From: Mycobacterium sp. M26 | Lineage (GTDB): Bacteria > Actinomycetota > Actinomycetes > Mycobacteriales > Mycobacteriaceae | Reading direction: 5' to 3' | Assembly (NCBI RefSeq): GCF_001494595.1 | Contig: NZ_LN929908.1 | Location: forward strand, 3,378,468 to 3,442,467 | DNA length: 64,000 nucleotides | Shown here: positions 1 through 8,648 of the stretch, piece by piece | How the letters are laid out: each line of letters opens with the position of its first letter | Position numbering within the stretch: position 1 is the first letter of the stretch | Translations under genes and position numbers: made by a program | The notes under the pieces: model-generated | The model's input: only the letters and a program-made list of their open reading frames with translations | Databases searched by the model: none | Told to the model about the DNA's origin: nothing

Positions 1-612
1 CACCCGGACACCGACATGGTGCTGTCGACATCGGTCGACGGGTTCACCGCCGGCACCCCGGTCGAGGCGCTGACCGACGGCCGAGATTCCCTGCTGGCGA
101 TCGGCATGAACGGCGTGCCGCTACCCGTCGAGCACGGCTACCCGGCCCGGCTCGTCGTCCCCGGGCTGTATGGATTCGTCTCGGCCACCAAGTGGGTGAC
201 GGATCTGGAACTGACCCGCTTCGATCGGGTGCAGGCGTATTGGACCAAGCTCGGCTGGTCGGAGCGTGCGCCGATCAAGACCGAGTCGCGCATCGACGTC
301 CCGCGCGACGGGCAGAAGGTGGGTAAGGGCCCGGTCACCTTCGGCGGGGTGGCCTGGGCGCAGGACCGCGGCGTCAAGTCCGTGCAGGTACGCATCGACG
401 ACGGCGAGTGGCAGTTCGCCCGGCTCGGGGCGTCGTACTCCAACGACACCTGGCGGCTGTGGAGTTTCCCGTGGACGGCCACCCAGAGCGGTGTGCACAC
501 CATCACGGTGCGCGCCACCGACAACACCGGCGCGGTGCAGACCCAGGATCAGGCGCTGCCGGCGCCCGACGGCGCCACCGGCTGGCATGCGGTGACCTTC
601 GAAGTGACCTGA
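1..612 (+). CDS. Molybdopterin-dependent oxidoreductase, C-terminal part (truncated by window start)
   Basis: The reading frame is open from base 1 and ends at TGA 610-612, giving 203 codons whose start lies upstream of the window. The residues resemble the C-terminal half of sulfite-oxidase-like molybdenum enzymes: the end of the Mo-cofactor domain (a block reading GYPARLVVPGLYG near residues 45-57, then TKWVTDLELT) followed by an Ig-like dimerisation domain with alternating strands (KSVQVRIDDGEW, HTITVRATDNTGAVQ). The GYPxRLxVPGxYG block is the usual signature of this superfamily. The substrate cannot be told from this fragment, and the cofactor cysteine would lie upstream. Family confident, exact function unknown. 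Confidence 0.8.
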   Translation, partial: HPDTDMVLSTSVDGFTAGTPVEALTDGRDSLLAIGMNGVPLPVEHGYPARLVVPGLYGFVSATKWVTDLELTRFDRVQAYWTKLGWSERAPIKTESRIDVPRDGQKVGKGPVTFGGVAWAQDRGVKSVQVRIDDGEWQFARLGASYSNDTWRLWSFPWTATQSGVHTITVRATDNTGAVQTQDQALPAPDGATGWHAVTFEVT

Positions 613-703
613 GTCCTGCGCCGAGATCGACGAAATGGCGGGATCTTCTCGCCTTTCCGCGGCGGTTTGTCGGTTTGGGCGAGCACCGAGATTGGGAGGG
701 ATG

Positions 704-2236
704 ATGCTCGGCGATGTGGCGGCGGCCTCGGCCGAGGTGTCGGCGACGTCGTCGCGGCTGGCCAAGGTGGCCCGGATCGCGGAACTGCTGACCGCGACGA
801 CGGACGCCCGCTTGATCGCCATCGTGGTGTCCTGGCTGTCCGGCGAGCTGCCGCAGCGCCAGATCGGAGTCGGCTGGGCGGCGCTGCGCTCGCTGCCCGA
901 ACCGGCCGACACGGCGTCACTGACAGTGGACGCGGTGGACGCCGCGTTCAGCGAGATCGGCGCGGTCGCCGGCAAGGGGTCCCAAGCCCGGCGCGGCGCC
1001 CTGCTCGGCGCACTGTTCAGTGCTGCCACCGCCGACGAGCAGGTGTTTCTGCGCCGGCTGCTGTCCGGCGAACTGCGCCAGGGTGCGCTGGCCGGGGTGA
1101 TGGCCGACGCGGTGGCCAAGGCGGGTGGCCTGCCCGCGGCCGTGGTGCGCCGGGCCGCCATGCTCGGCGGGGATCTGCCTGCGGTCGCGGCAGCCGCGCT
1201 CACCGGCGGTGTGCCGGCGCTCGACGAGTTCACCCTGCGGGTCGGCAGGCCGGTCGGGCCGATGCTGGCGCAGACCGCGACGGGGGTGGCCGACGCGCTC
1301 GAACGCCTCGGCGGCGAAGCGGTTTTCGAGGCCAAACTCGACGGCGCCCGGGTCCAGATCCACCGCAGCGGCGATGACGTGACGGTGTACACCCGTAGCC
1401 TCGACGACGTCACCGCCCGGCTGCCCGAGGTGGTCGAGGCCACCCGCGCGCTTGCCGTGACCGACCTGATCGCCGACGGCGAAGCCATCGCCCTGCGGCC
1501 GGACAACCGCCCGCACCGCTTCCAGGTCACCGCCTCCCGGTTCGGCAAGAGCGTGGACATTGCGACAGCACAAGCGGCCCAACCGCTTTCGGTGTTCTTC
1601 TTCGACATCCTGCACCTCGACGGCGTCGACCTCCTCGATGAGCCCGCCCACCGCCGGGTCGCCGCATTGGACGCGATCGTTCCCGAAGGCCAGCGCGTCG
1701 ACCGGCTGGTTACCACTGATCCCGCTGCAGCGCAACAGTTTCTGGACCGCACACTGGCCGCCGGGCATGAGGGGGTGATGGCCAAGTCACCGGCCAGCCC
1801 GTACGAGGCGGGCCGCCGTGGGGCGGGCTGGCTGAAGGTCAAGCCGGTGCACACCCTGGACCTGGTGGTGCTGGCCGTCGAATGGGGGTCGGGCCGGCGC
1901 ACCGGCAAGCTGTCCAACATCCACCTCGGCGCGCGCGATCCGGCCGGCGGATTCGTGATGCTGGGCAAGACCTTCAAAGGCATGACCGACGCGATGCTGG
2001 ACTGGCAGACCGCCCGGTTCACCGAGCTGGCGACCGGGCCGCTGGACCACTACGTGGTGCCGGTGCGCCCCGAACAGGTCGTCGAGATCGCCTTCGACGG
2101 CGTGCAGGGATCCAGCCGCTATCCCGGCGGGATGGCGCTGCGCTTCGCGCGGGTGCTGCGCTACCGCGACGACAAGGGCCCGGCCGAGGCCGACACGATC
2201 GACACGGTGCGTGCGTTCTACGAGCGCAGCTCCTAG
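704..2236 (+). CDS. ligB: ATP-dependent DNA ligase LigB
   Basis: A 510-residue ATP-dependent DNA ligase that seals nicks through a lysyl-AMP intermediate. The N-terminal DNA-binding domain spans about residues 1-190. The nucleotidyltransferase domain carries motif I EAKLDGARVQIHR with the adenylated Lys211, then FFFDILHLDG, EGVMAKSP and the motif V-like GWLKVKPVHTLDLVV. The C-terminal OB fold ends near VRAFYERSS. The start is the second of two adjacent ATGs (701 and 704) behind GGGAGGG, because MLGDVA resembles the N-terminus I recall for mycobacterial LigB (Rv3062). Mycobacteria use NAD-dependent LigA for replication, so LigB is normally accessory. The gene converges on the GNAT-AAA gene and their stop codons overlap by 4 bp. 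Confidence 0.95.
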   Translation: MLGDVAAASAEVSATSSRLAKVARIAELLTATTDARLIAIVVSWLSGELPQRQIGVGWAALRSLPEPADTASLTVDAVDAAFSEIGAVAGKGSQARRGALLGALFSAATADEQVFLRRLLSGELRQGALAGVMADAVAKAGGLPAAVVRRAAMLGGDLPAVAAAALTGGVPALDEFTLRVGRPVGPMLAQTATGVADALERLGGEAVFEAKLDGARVQIHRSGDDVTVYTRSLDDVTARLPEVVEATRALAVTDLIADGEAIALRPDNRPHRFQVTASRFGKSVDIATAQAAQPLSVFFFDILHLDGVDLLDEPAHRRVAALDAIVPEGQRVDRLVTTDPAAAQQFLDRTLAAGHEGVMAKSPASPYEAGRRGAGWLKVKPVHTLDLVVLAVEWGSGRRTGKLSNIHLGARDPAGGFVMLGKTFKGMTDAMLDWQTARFTELATGPLDHYVVPVRPEQVVEIAFDGVQGSSRYPGGMALRFARVLRYRDDKGPAEADTIDTVRAFYERSS

Positions 2237-3507
2237 ACGCGGGCGAATTCGGCCTTGCCGTGCTCGAATTCAGCCAGCATCTCCGCGGTCAGCGTCGGCC
2301 GGATCTCGCCGATCGCATTGAGATAGTCCTCGGTGCTGGCGGGTTCGCCCCGGCTGTCCCGCATTTCGCGTTCGAACGCAGCCTGGGATCCCTTGCGTGC
2401 CGCGAATTCGATATCGGCAGGGGTGAAGAACTCCGAGGCGTCGACCAGCCGGTCGACATCGACATAGACACACGCCTTGCCGAGGTAACGCTGCCACACC
2501 GCGCGGCGAGCTGGCTGATCCGGCGGCCCGACCGGGATGACGTAGTCGAACCGGCCCGGCCGCAGGAAGGCCGAGTCCAGCGAGTGCACGGCGTTGGTGG
2601 CGCACACCAGCAGCCTGCTGTCCTTCTGCCGGAACGCCGGAATCAGCTTCAGCAGTTCGTTGGTGACACCCAGTTCGGCCGTCGAGGCCCCGGAGCGCGC
2701 GGTCGCGATCTCCTCGACCTCGTCGATGAACAACACCAGTTCGTCGAGTTCGGCCAATTCGGCGAAGGCTTCCCGCAGCGAGGCCGCCAGTCCACCGCTG
2801 CCGCTGGCCAGCCGCGACGGGAACAGCTCGACGAATGGCCAGCCCAGCCGCGACGAGATCGCCTTGGCGAAGCTGGTCTTGCCGGTACCCGGCGGGCCGA
2901 ACAGGATGACTGCCTTCGGCGGCTGCACGCCGTAGCGTTCGGCGACGTCGGGGTGCGCGAGCGGGTCGACGATGCGGCGCTCGATGATCTGCTTCTCCTG
3001 CTCCATGCCGGCCATCTCGCCGAGCAGGCCGGGCGGTAACAGCTGGCCGCCGAGTTCGTCGAGCAGGTTGGCCTGATCCAGCCCCAGGTGCTCGATCATT
3101 TCGAAGTACACCAACCCGTCGCGGCGGGCGTAGCCGGAGTTCTCCAAAGCCGCCGCGCCGGTGGCACCTTCGGGCATCACCGCACAGATCCGCCGCACCC
3201 CCTGGGCCCGCAGTCGCCGCTCGAGGTCGGCGAGCAGGGCGCTGCCGATGCCTCGATGCCGCCACCGCGAACTCAACGCGATCAGCTGGATCCAGGCCCG
3301 CTCACCCTGGGTTTGGGCCACCGCCATACCCACCACCTCGTCGCCGACCTCGGCGACGACGGCCGGCTGACCGGTGCGCGCGGCGGCCATCACCTCGGCC
3401 ACGGTGAACACCGGCTCACCCGAGCCCGGGGTACGGCTCTGGTCCCACACCTGGATCGCCTGATCCAGGTCCTCGTCGTGGTAATCACGTAGGCGCCACG
3501 GCGGCAT
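2233..3507 (-). CDS. GNAT acetyltransferase - AAA+ ATPase fusion protein
   Basis: A 424-residue two-domain protein. Residues about 1-145 form a GNAT N-acetyltransferase fold with the acetyl-CoA pyrophosphate loop RWRHRGIGSALL (about 81-92) and a later ENSGYARRD strand. Residues about 175-424 form an AAA+ ATPase with Walker A GPPGTGKT (204-211), Walker B LVLFIDEVE (257-265), a sensor-1 type CATN, and RPGRFD as the likely arginine-finger region, like FtsH or Cdc48 modules. The ATG at 3507 has GAGGAGG about 6 bases upstream and is preferred to the TTG at 3522. It sits between ligB and cstA and diverges from cstA. I infer acetylation linked to ATP-driven remodelling, but no substrate is evident. 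Confidence 0.85.
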   Translation of the reverse strand: MPPWRLRDYHDEDLDQAIQVWDQSRTPGSGEPVFTVAEVMAAARTGQPAVVAEVGDEVVGMAVAQTQGERAWIQLIALSSRWRHRGIGSALLADLERRLRAQGVRRICAVMPEGATGAAALENSGYARRDGLVYFEMIEHLGLDQANLLDELGGQLLPPGLLGEMAGMEQEKQIIERRIVDPLAHPDVAERYGVQPPKAVILFGPPGTGKTSFAKAISSRLGWPFVELFPSRLASGSGGLAASLREAFAELAELDELVLFIDEVEEIATARSGASTAELGVTNELLKLIPAFRQKDSRLLVCATNAVHSLDSAFLRPGRFDYVIPVGPPDQPARRAVWQRYLGKACVYVDVDRLVDASEFFTPADIEFAARKGSQAAFEREMRDSRGEPASTEDYLNAIGEIRPTLTAEMLAEFEHGKAEFARV

Positions 3508-3639
3508 CGCAGACCTCCTCAAGGGTTTCCCAGAGGGTTACGGATCCAGCGCTTTTGGGCATCCCCCAACCGGGTGGGGTGCCCGGGTGAAAAGATCACC
3601 GCACTGCCGGACATTGCAGCCTCACCAAGGGAGAACACC

Positions 3640-5931
3640 GTGGCTTCACCGACTGCGCCGTCGGAGTACATCGAGGAGACCAAGGGCGACGTCACCTACA
3701 TCCGCACCGAGGCCGATCTGCCTCCGGTCGCGATCATCGACCGGTCCCCGATCACCACCCGGCACAAGCTGATCTTCGGGGCCATCGCAGTCCTGGGCGC
3801 GATCGCCTGGGCGGTGATCGCGTTCTTCCGCGGGGAGACGGTCAACGCGGTGTGGTTCGTCGTCGCGGCGATCTGCACCTACGTCATCGGCTACCGGTTC
3901 TACGCCCGCCTCATCGAGATGAAGATCGTCCGCCCGCGTGACGAGCACGCCACCCCCGCGGAGATCCTCGAGAACGGCACCGATTACATGCCCACCGACC
4001 GCCGGGTGCTGTTCGGTCACCACTTCGCCGCGATCGCTGGCGCAGGCCCTCTGGTCGGTCCGGTGCTGGCCACCCAGATGGGCTATCTGCCGGGCACCAT
4101 CTGGATCATCATCGGCGCGGTGTTCGCCGGGTGCGTCCAGGACTATCTGGTGCTGTCGATCTCGAGTCGGCGCCGCGGGCGCTCGCTGGGCCAGATGGCC
4201 CGCGACGAACTCGGGGCGGTCGGCGGCGCGGCGGCCATCATCGGCGTGCTGGTGATCATGACGATCCTGCTGGCGGTGCTGGCCCTGGTCGTGGTCAACG
4301 CGCTGGCCGAAAGCCCCTGGGGCGTGTTCTCCATCGCGATGACCATCCCGATCGCCATCTTCATGGGCCTGTATCTGCGCTTCTTCCGACCCGGCCGGGT
4401 CTCCGAGGTGTCCCTGATCGGTGTCGTGCTGTTGCTGCTGGCCGTGGTGGCAGGCGGCTGGGTAGCCGGAACCGACTGGGGCACAGAGTGGTTCACGCTG
4501 TCGAAGGTGACGCTGTCGTGGTGCATCATCGTCTACGGCTTGGCCGCCTCGGTGCTGCCGGTGTGGTTCCTGCTGGCCCCCCGCGACTATCTGTCGACGT
4601 TCATGAAGGTCGGCACGATCGCCCTGCTGGCCGTCGGAATCCTGTTGGCCCGACCGGTGATGGAGGCACCGGCGATCTCGAAGTTCGCCGAGTCCGGCAC
4701 CGGCCCGGTGTTCGCCGGTTCGCTATTCCCGTTCCTGTTCATCACCATCGCCTGTGGTGCGCTGTCGGGTTTCCATTCGCTGATCTCCTCGGGCACCACA
4801 CCCAAGCTGCTGGAGAAGGAAAGCCAGATGCGGCTGATCGGCTACGGCGGCATGCTCACCGAGTCCTTCGTCGCGATCATGGCGTTGATCACCGCCTCGA
4901 TTCTCAACCAGCACTTGTACTTTGCGATCAATGCGCCGTCGGCGGCGACGGGCACCACCGCCGAGACCGCGGCCAAGTACGTCAACGGCCTTGGCCTGTC
5001 CGGGGCGCCGATCACACCGGCCGAGATCACCGCGGCCGCCGAGAGCGTGGGTGAGGAATCGATCGTCTCGCGCACCGGCGGTGCCCCCACCCTGGCGTTC
5101 GGGATGTCGGAGGTCCTCAGCCAGGTCTTCGGCGGGACCGCACTCAAGGCGTTCTGGTACCACTTCGCGATCATGTTCGAGGCGCTGTTCATCCTCACCA
5201 CCGTCGATGCCGGAACCCGGGTGGCCCGCTTCATGCTTTCCGACGGTCTGGCCAACCTCGGCGGACCGCTGACCAAACTGCGCAATCCCAGCTGGCGAGT
5301 CGGGGCTTGGGCGTGCAGCATCCTCGTGGTCGCCGGCTGGGGTTCGATCCTGCTGATGGGCGTCACCGATCCGCTCGGCGGCATCAACACGCTGTTCCCG
5401 CTGTTCGGTATCGCCAACCAGCTGCTGGCCGCGATCGCGCTGACGGTCGTCACCGTCGTCGTGATCAAGAAGGGTCTGCTGAAGTGGGCGTGGATTCCCG
5501 GCATTCCGCTGCTGTGGGATCTGACCGTCACACTGACCGCGTCGTGGCAGAAGATCTTCTCCGGCGATCCGAAGCTCGGCTACTGGACCCAGCACTTCCA
5601 GTACCGCGCCGCCCAGGAGGCCGGCAAGACGTCATTCGGCTCGGCCAAGAACGCCGACCAGCTGCACGACGTCGTGCGCAACACCTTCATCCAGGGGACG
5701 CTGTCGATCGTGTTCGCGGTCGTGGTGCTCATCGTGGTCGCCGCCGGCGTGGTCATGTCGCTGCGGGCGATCCGCGGCGGCGGGCGGCCACTGGCCGAGG
5801 AGACGCCGGTGCCCTCCAAGATCTTCGGTCCGTCCAGCCTGATTGCCACCGCAGCCGAGAAGGAGGTGGCCAAGCAATGGGACGCGCTACCAGCGCCGCA
5901 CGCCAAATCCGTTGGTATATCGGCGCATTGA
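3640..5931 (+). CDS. cstA: Carbon starvation protein CstA (pyruvate/peptide transporter family)
   Basis: A 763-residue polytopic membrane protein of the CstA family, whose members are linked to peptide uptake and pyruvate import when carbon is short. A hydrophilic N-terminal stretch of about 45 residues precedes many hydrophobic helices. Family blocks are visible: the VWFVVAAICTYVIGYRFYAR helix, FGHHFAAIAGAGPLVGPVLA, DYLVLSISSRRRGRSLGQMA, FHSLISSGTTPKLL and TVDAGTRVARFML. The start is GTG 3640 with AAGGGAG (3627-3633) correctly spaced; an in-frame start at 3574 would add 22 poorly supported residues. Its 3' end overlaps the small ybdD-type gene, the usual partner of cstA. Proximity to ligB matches mycobacterial order as I recall it. 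Confidence 0.95.
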   Translation: MASPTAPSEYIEETKGDVTYIRTEADLPPVAIIDRSPITTRHKLIFGAIAVLGAIAWAVIAFFRGETVNAVWFVVAAICTYVIGYRFYARLIEMKIVRPRDEHATPAEILENGTDYMPTDRRVLFGHHFAAIAGAGPLVGPVLATQMGYLPGTIWIIIGAVFAGCVQDYLVLSISSRRRGRSLGQMARDELGAVGGAAAIIGVLVIMTILLAVLALVVVNALAESPWGVFSIAMTIPIAIFMGLYLRFFRPGRVSEVSLIGVVLLLLAVVAGGWVAGTDWGTEWFTLSKVTLSWCIIVYGLAASVLPVWFLLAPRDYLSTFMKVGTIALLAVGILLARPVMEAPAISKFAESGTGPVFAGSLFPFLFITIACGALSGFHSLISSGTTPKLLEKESQMRLIGYGGMLTESFVAIMALITASILNQHLYFAINAPSAATGTTAETAAKYVNGLGLSGAPITPAEITAAAESVGEESIVSRTGGAPTLAFGMSEVLSQVFGGTALKAFWYHFAIMFEALFILTTVDAGTRVARFMLSDGLANLGGPLTKLRNPSWRVGAWACSILVVAGWGSILLMGVTDPLGGINTLFPLFGIANQLLAAIALTVVTVVVIKKGLLKWAWIPGIPLLWDLTVTLTASWQKIFSGDPKLGYWTQHFQYRAAQEAGKTSFGSAKNADQLHDVVRNTFIQGTLSIVFAVVVLIVVAAGVVMSLRAIRGGGRPLAEETPVPSKIFGPSSLIATAAEKEVAKQWDALPAPHAKSVGISAH

Positions 5932-6068
5932 TGGGCGATAGCCACTACCAGCGCTACGTCGAGCACCGCCGCCGCACCCATCCGGGCGAACCGGTCATCA
6001 GCGAAGCCGAGTACTGGCGCATGCGCCACCATGCCACCGATACCAGTCCGACCCCACGCTGCTGTTAG
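5877..6068 (+). CDS. YbdD/YjiX-type small protein, CstA partner
   Basis: A 63-residue protein that starts inside the end of cstA, overlapping it by 55 bases in another frame. An AGAAGGAGG ribosome site lies at 5858-5866. It has the hallmarks of the YbdD/YjiX family (DUF466) found downstream of cstA and btsT: a central HYQRYVEHRRRTHPGEPVIS block followed by EYWRMRH, and a conserved RCC C-terminus. The family is thought to be needed for full activity of the transporter. The long overlap suggests translational coupling. It is easily missed because it lies in the tail of a longer out-of-frame stretch. Confidence 0.88.
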   Translation: MGRATSAARQIRWYIGALMGDSHYQRYVEHRRRTHPGEPVISEAEYWRMRHHATDTSPTPRCC

Positions 6069-6194
6069 CGCCTGCGTGACAGTTGTGGCAGGTGTGACGA
6101 CGGCACCCGAAAAAGTGTCGCGGGCGTAACTCATGGCCGGTCACCCCCGATAGGCCAGTAGGTCGGGGACGACGACCGCAAAGCAGGACACTTC

Positions 6195-7166
6195 ATGAGT
6201 TCATTTCTGACCGCACGCAGCCGGGGGATCATTCGGGCCGCCATCGCGGCCGCCATCGCACTACTGGTGCTGGGCATCGTGACCGCACCACCGCCGACGG
6301 CCCGGGCCGCCGAGGTCGAGTTCCTCAGCGTCCCGTCACCGTCGATGGGCCGCAACATCACCGTCCAGTTCCAGGGCGGCGGGCCCAAGGCGGTGTATCT
6401 GCTCGACGGCCTGCGCGCCCAGGACGACCGCAGCGGCTGGGACATCAACACCGGGGCGTTCTCCTGGTTCAACGACTCCGGCCTGTCGGTGGTGATGCCG
6501 GTGGGCGGCATGTCCAGCTTCTACACCGACTGGTATCGACCGGCGGTCGGCAACGGCACCACCCAGACCTACAAGTGGGAGACGTTCCTGACCTCCGAGC
6601 TTCCCGCTTGGCTGTCGGCCAACAAGGGCGTCAGTCCCAGCGGCAACGCAGTGGTCGGGCTGTCCATGTCGGGCAGCGCGGCACTGATCCTGGCGGCCTA
6701 TCACCCCGGGCAGTTCGTCTATGCCTCGTCACTGTCGGGCTTCTTGAACCTGTCGGCCAGCCCATGGCCGATCCTGGTCTCGGTGGCCATGGCCGATGCC
6801 GGCGGCTTCAACGCCCTCGACATGTGGGGCGCCTACGGCGGCGGGGCCTGGCAGCGCAACGACCCGATGCTGCACATCGGTCAACTCGTCGGCAACGGCA
6901 CCCGGATCTGGGTCTACAGCGGCAACGGCAACCCGACCGATCTGGACGCCGGGCTGGGCAACGCGCAGATTCCCGCGCAGCTACTGGAGGGCCTGACGAT
7001 CCGGACCAACCAGGAGTTCCAGCGTCGCTACCAGGCGGCCGGCGGCAGCAACGGCGTCTTCAACTTCCCGCCCAACGGCACCCACAGCTGGGGCTACTGG
7101 GGCGGGCAGCTGCAGGCGATGAAGCCCGACATCCAGCGGGTGCTGGGCGCCGCACCCGCGGCCTGA
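6195..7166 (+). CDS. Antigen 85-type mycolyltransferase / secreted esterase
   Basis: A 323-residue secreted alpha/beta hydrolase of the antigen 85 (Fbp) family, which moves mycolic acids onto trehalose and arabinogalactan. A signal peptide (about residues 1-38, ending ARA-AE) is followed by hallmark blocks VPSPSMGR, YLLDGLRAQDD, GWDIN, QTYKWETFL and FPPNGTHSWGYW. The nucleophile is Ser157 in GLSMSG; Glu265 and His297 are the likely remaining triad. The region that holds a cysteine pair in FbpA and FbpB reads PAVGNGTTQ here, so that disulfide is absent. The start is ATG 6195 with a weak ribosome site. It stands alone and is followed by two strong inverted repeats. Which Ag85 paralogue it represents is not clear. 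Confidence 0.92.
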   Translation: MSSFLTARSRGIIRAAIAAAIALLVLGIVTAPPPTARAAEVEFLSVPSPSMGRNITVQFQGGGPKAVYLLDGLRAQDDRSGWDINTGAFSWFNDSGLSVVMPVGGMSSFYTDWYRPAVGNGTTQTYKWETFLTSELPAWLSANKGVSPSGNAVVGLSMSGSAALILAAYHPGQFVYASSLSGFLNLSASPWPILVSVAMADAGGFNALDMWGAYGGGAWQRNDPMLHIGQLVGNGTRIWVYSGNGNPTDLDAGLGNAQIPAQLLEGLTIRTNQEFQRRYQAAGGSNGVFNFPPNGTHSWGYWGGQLQAMKPDIQRVLGAAPAA

Positions 7167-7173
7167 GGTCGCG

Positions 7174-7232
7174 CCGAGTGGCCACTTAGCGCACGCTTTT
7201 CGCCCTCCGAGCGTGCACAGGTGGCCACTCGG
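7174..7232. repeat. Compound palindromic element with two nested stems
   Basis: A perfect 12-bp inverted repeat, CCGAGTGGCCAC at 7174-7185 and its complement at 7221-7232, encloses a second perfect 7-bp stem (GCACGCT 7191-7197 with AGCGTGC 7210-7216) around a 12-nt loop. It lies just after the Ag85-like gene. It may be a transcription terminator or a member of a dispersed intergenic repeat family: the hairpin at 53651-53709 has the same CGAGT...ACTCG ends and nearly the same length. Confidence 0.6.
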
Positions 7233-7246
7233 CCCGGGTATGCGAA

Positions 7247-7277
7247 AGGCCCGGTCCCTTGTTCAGGGACCGGGCCT
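7247..7277 (+). terminator. Strong GC-rich hairpin terminator
   Basis: A perfect 13-bp stem (AGGCCCGGTCCCT at 7247-7259, complement at 7265-7277) with a 5-nt loop lies 80 bases after the stop of the Ag85-like gene and before the acyl-CoA dehydrogenase pair. No U-tract follows, which is common for mycobacterial terminators. The rest of 7278-7415 is probably the promoter region of the next operon; I could not fix a -10 element there. Confidence 0.8.
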
Positions 7278-7415
7278 CTCCGTGTCACGTCTATCCGCAC
7301 CCCACGGCACTTGTGACCATTCCCGCCGCAGCGCGCACCCAAACCCGATTGCGCGGAAAGATAGGTCACGGTTTACCTTCTTCTGATAACAGCCGTACGC
7401 AGATAGGGGTCGTGG

Positions 7416-8648
7416 ATGGATCTGTCCTGGTCAGCAGAGGATCTGAGGTTTCGCGACGAGGTTCGCGCGTTCCTCGACGAGAAGCTCACCCCCGATCTGC
7501 GCCAGGCCGGCCGGCTGATGACCAGCGTGTACGCCGACCACGAGGCGAGCATGGAATGGCAGGCGATCCTGCACGAGCGGGGCTGGGCCGCCCCGGCTTG
7601 GCCGGTCGAGTACGGCGGCTGTGACTGGACGCTGACCCAGCACTACATCTTCAGCCGGGAGTCCACCCTGGCCGGTGCGCCGTCGCTGTCGCCGATGGGC
7701 ATCCGGATGGTGGCTCACGCCATCGTGGCGTTCGGCACCGACGAGCAGAAGGCGTTCTTCCTGCCGCGGATCCTCACCGGCGAGGTGTTCTTCTGCCAGG
7801 GCTACTCCGAGCCGGAAGCCGGCTCCGATCTCGCCGCGCTGACGATGGCCGCGGTCGACGACGGCGACGATCTGGTGTGCACCGGCAGCAAGATCTGGAC
7901 CACGCACGCGACCGAGGCGAACTGGATTTTCGCGCTGGTCCGCACCTCCCGGTCGGCCAAGAAGCAGCAGGGCATCACGTTCGTGCTCATCGACATGTCC
8001 ACCCCGGGCATCGAGATCCGTCCCCTGGTGATGACTTCGGGCGAGAAGGTGCAGAACCAGATCTTCTTCGACGCCGTGCGGGTGCCGAAGGCCAATGTGC
8101 TCGGCCAGATCGACGACGGCTGGACGGTGGCCAAGTATCTGCTGGAGTTCGAACGCGGCGGCGGCGCCACCGCCCCCGCCCTGCAGGTGATGGCCGAGTC
8201 GGTGGCCACCGAAGCCGAAAACCAGCCCGGCCCGGTCGGCGGCGCCCTGATCGACGACCCGGCCTTCGCCGCGAAACTCGCCGATATCAGGATCCGCACC
8301 GAGGTCCTCGAGATCCTCGAATACCGGGTGCTGGCAACGGTTGCCGAGGGCAAGAACCCCGGCGCGGCCTCCTCGATGCTCAAGGTACTGTCCACCGAAC
8401 TCTCCCAGGCCATCACCGAGCTGGCGCTGGAAGCAGCCGGTCCGCGCGGGCGGGTCTACCAACCGCACGCCACCCGGCCCGGCGGGCCGGTGGAGGATTT
8501 CGAGCCACCCGCCGACCGCTATGTCAGCGGTGAGCCGTGGCAGGCCGTCGCGCCGCTGCGCTACTTCAACGACCGGGCCGGCTCAATCTATGCCGGCTCC
8601 AACGAGATTCAACGCAACATCCTGGCCAAAGCGACCCTGGGACTGTAA
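7416..8648 (+). CDS. Acyl-CoA dehydrogenase (FadE family), first of a pair
   Basis: A 410-residue FAD-dependent acyl-CoA dehydrogenase that would introduce an alpha-beta double bond into an acyl-CoA. Visible features are the N-terminal helical domain (WSAEDLRFRDEVRAFL), the mid beta-domain FAD-binding block QGYSEPEAGSDLAAL and KIWTTHA, and the C-terminal IYAGSNEIQRNILAK segment. The stop is followed with no gap by the start of a second acyl-CoA dehydrogenase. In mycobacterial sterol and related catabolism such adjacent FadE pairs often form alpha2beta2 enzymes, so a heteromer is a reasonable inference. Substrate unknown. Confidence 0.9.
   Translation: MDLSWSAEDLRFRDEVRAFLDEKLTPDLRQAGRLMTSVYADHEASMEWQAILHERGWAAPAWPVEYGGCDWTLTQHYIFSRESTLAGAPSLSPMGIRMVAHAIVAFGTDEQKAFFLPRILTGEVFFCQGYSEPEAGSDLAALTMAAVDDGDDLVCTGSKIWTTHATEANWIFALVRTSRSAKKQQGITFVLIDMSTPGIEIRPLVMTSGEKVQNQIFFDAVRVPKANVLGQIDDGWTVAKYLLEFERGGGATAPALQVMAESVATEAENQPGPVGGALIDDPAFAAKLADIRIRTEVLEILEYRVLATVAEGKNPGAASSMLKVLSTELSQAITELALEAAGPRGRVYQPHATRPGGPVEDFEPPADRYVSGEPWQAVAPLRYFNDRAGSIYAGSNEIQRNILAKATLGL

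Noticed and set aside
121..2022. A 633-codon open frame on the minus strand across ligB
   Set aside because: It is antisense to a clear LigB with full catalytic motifs; its translation is Ser/Ala/Arg-rich with no domain, typical of high-GC shadow frames.
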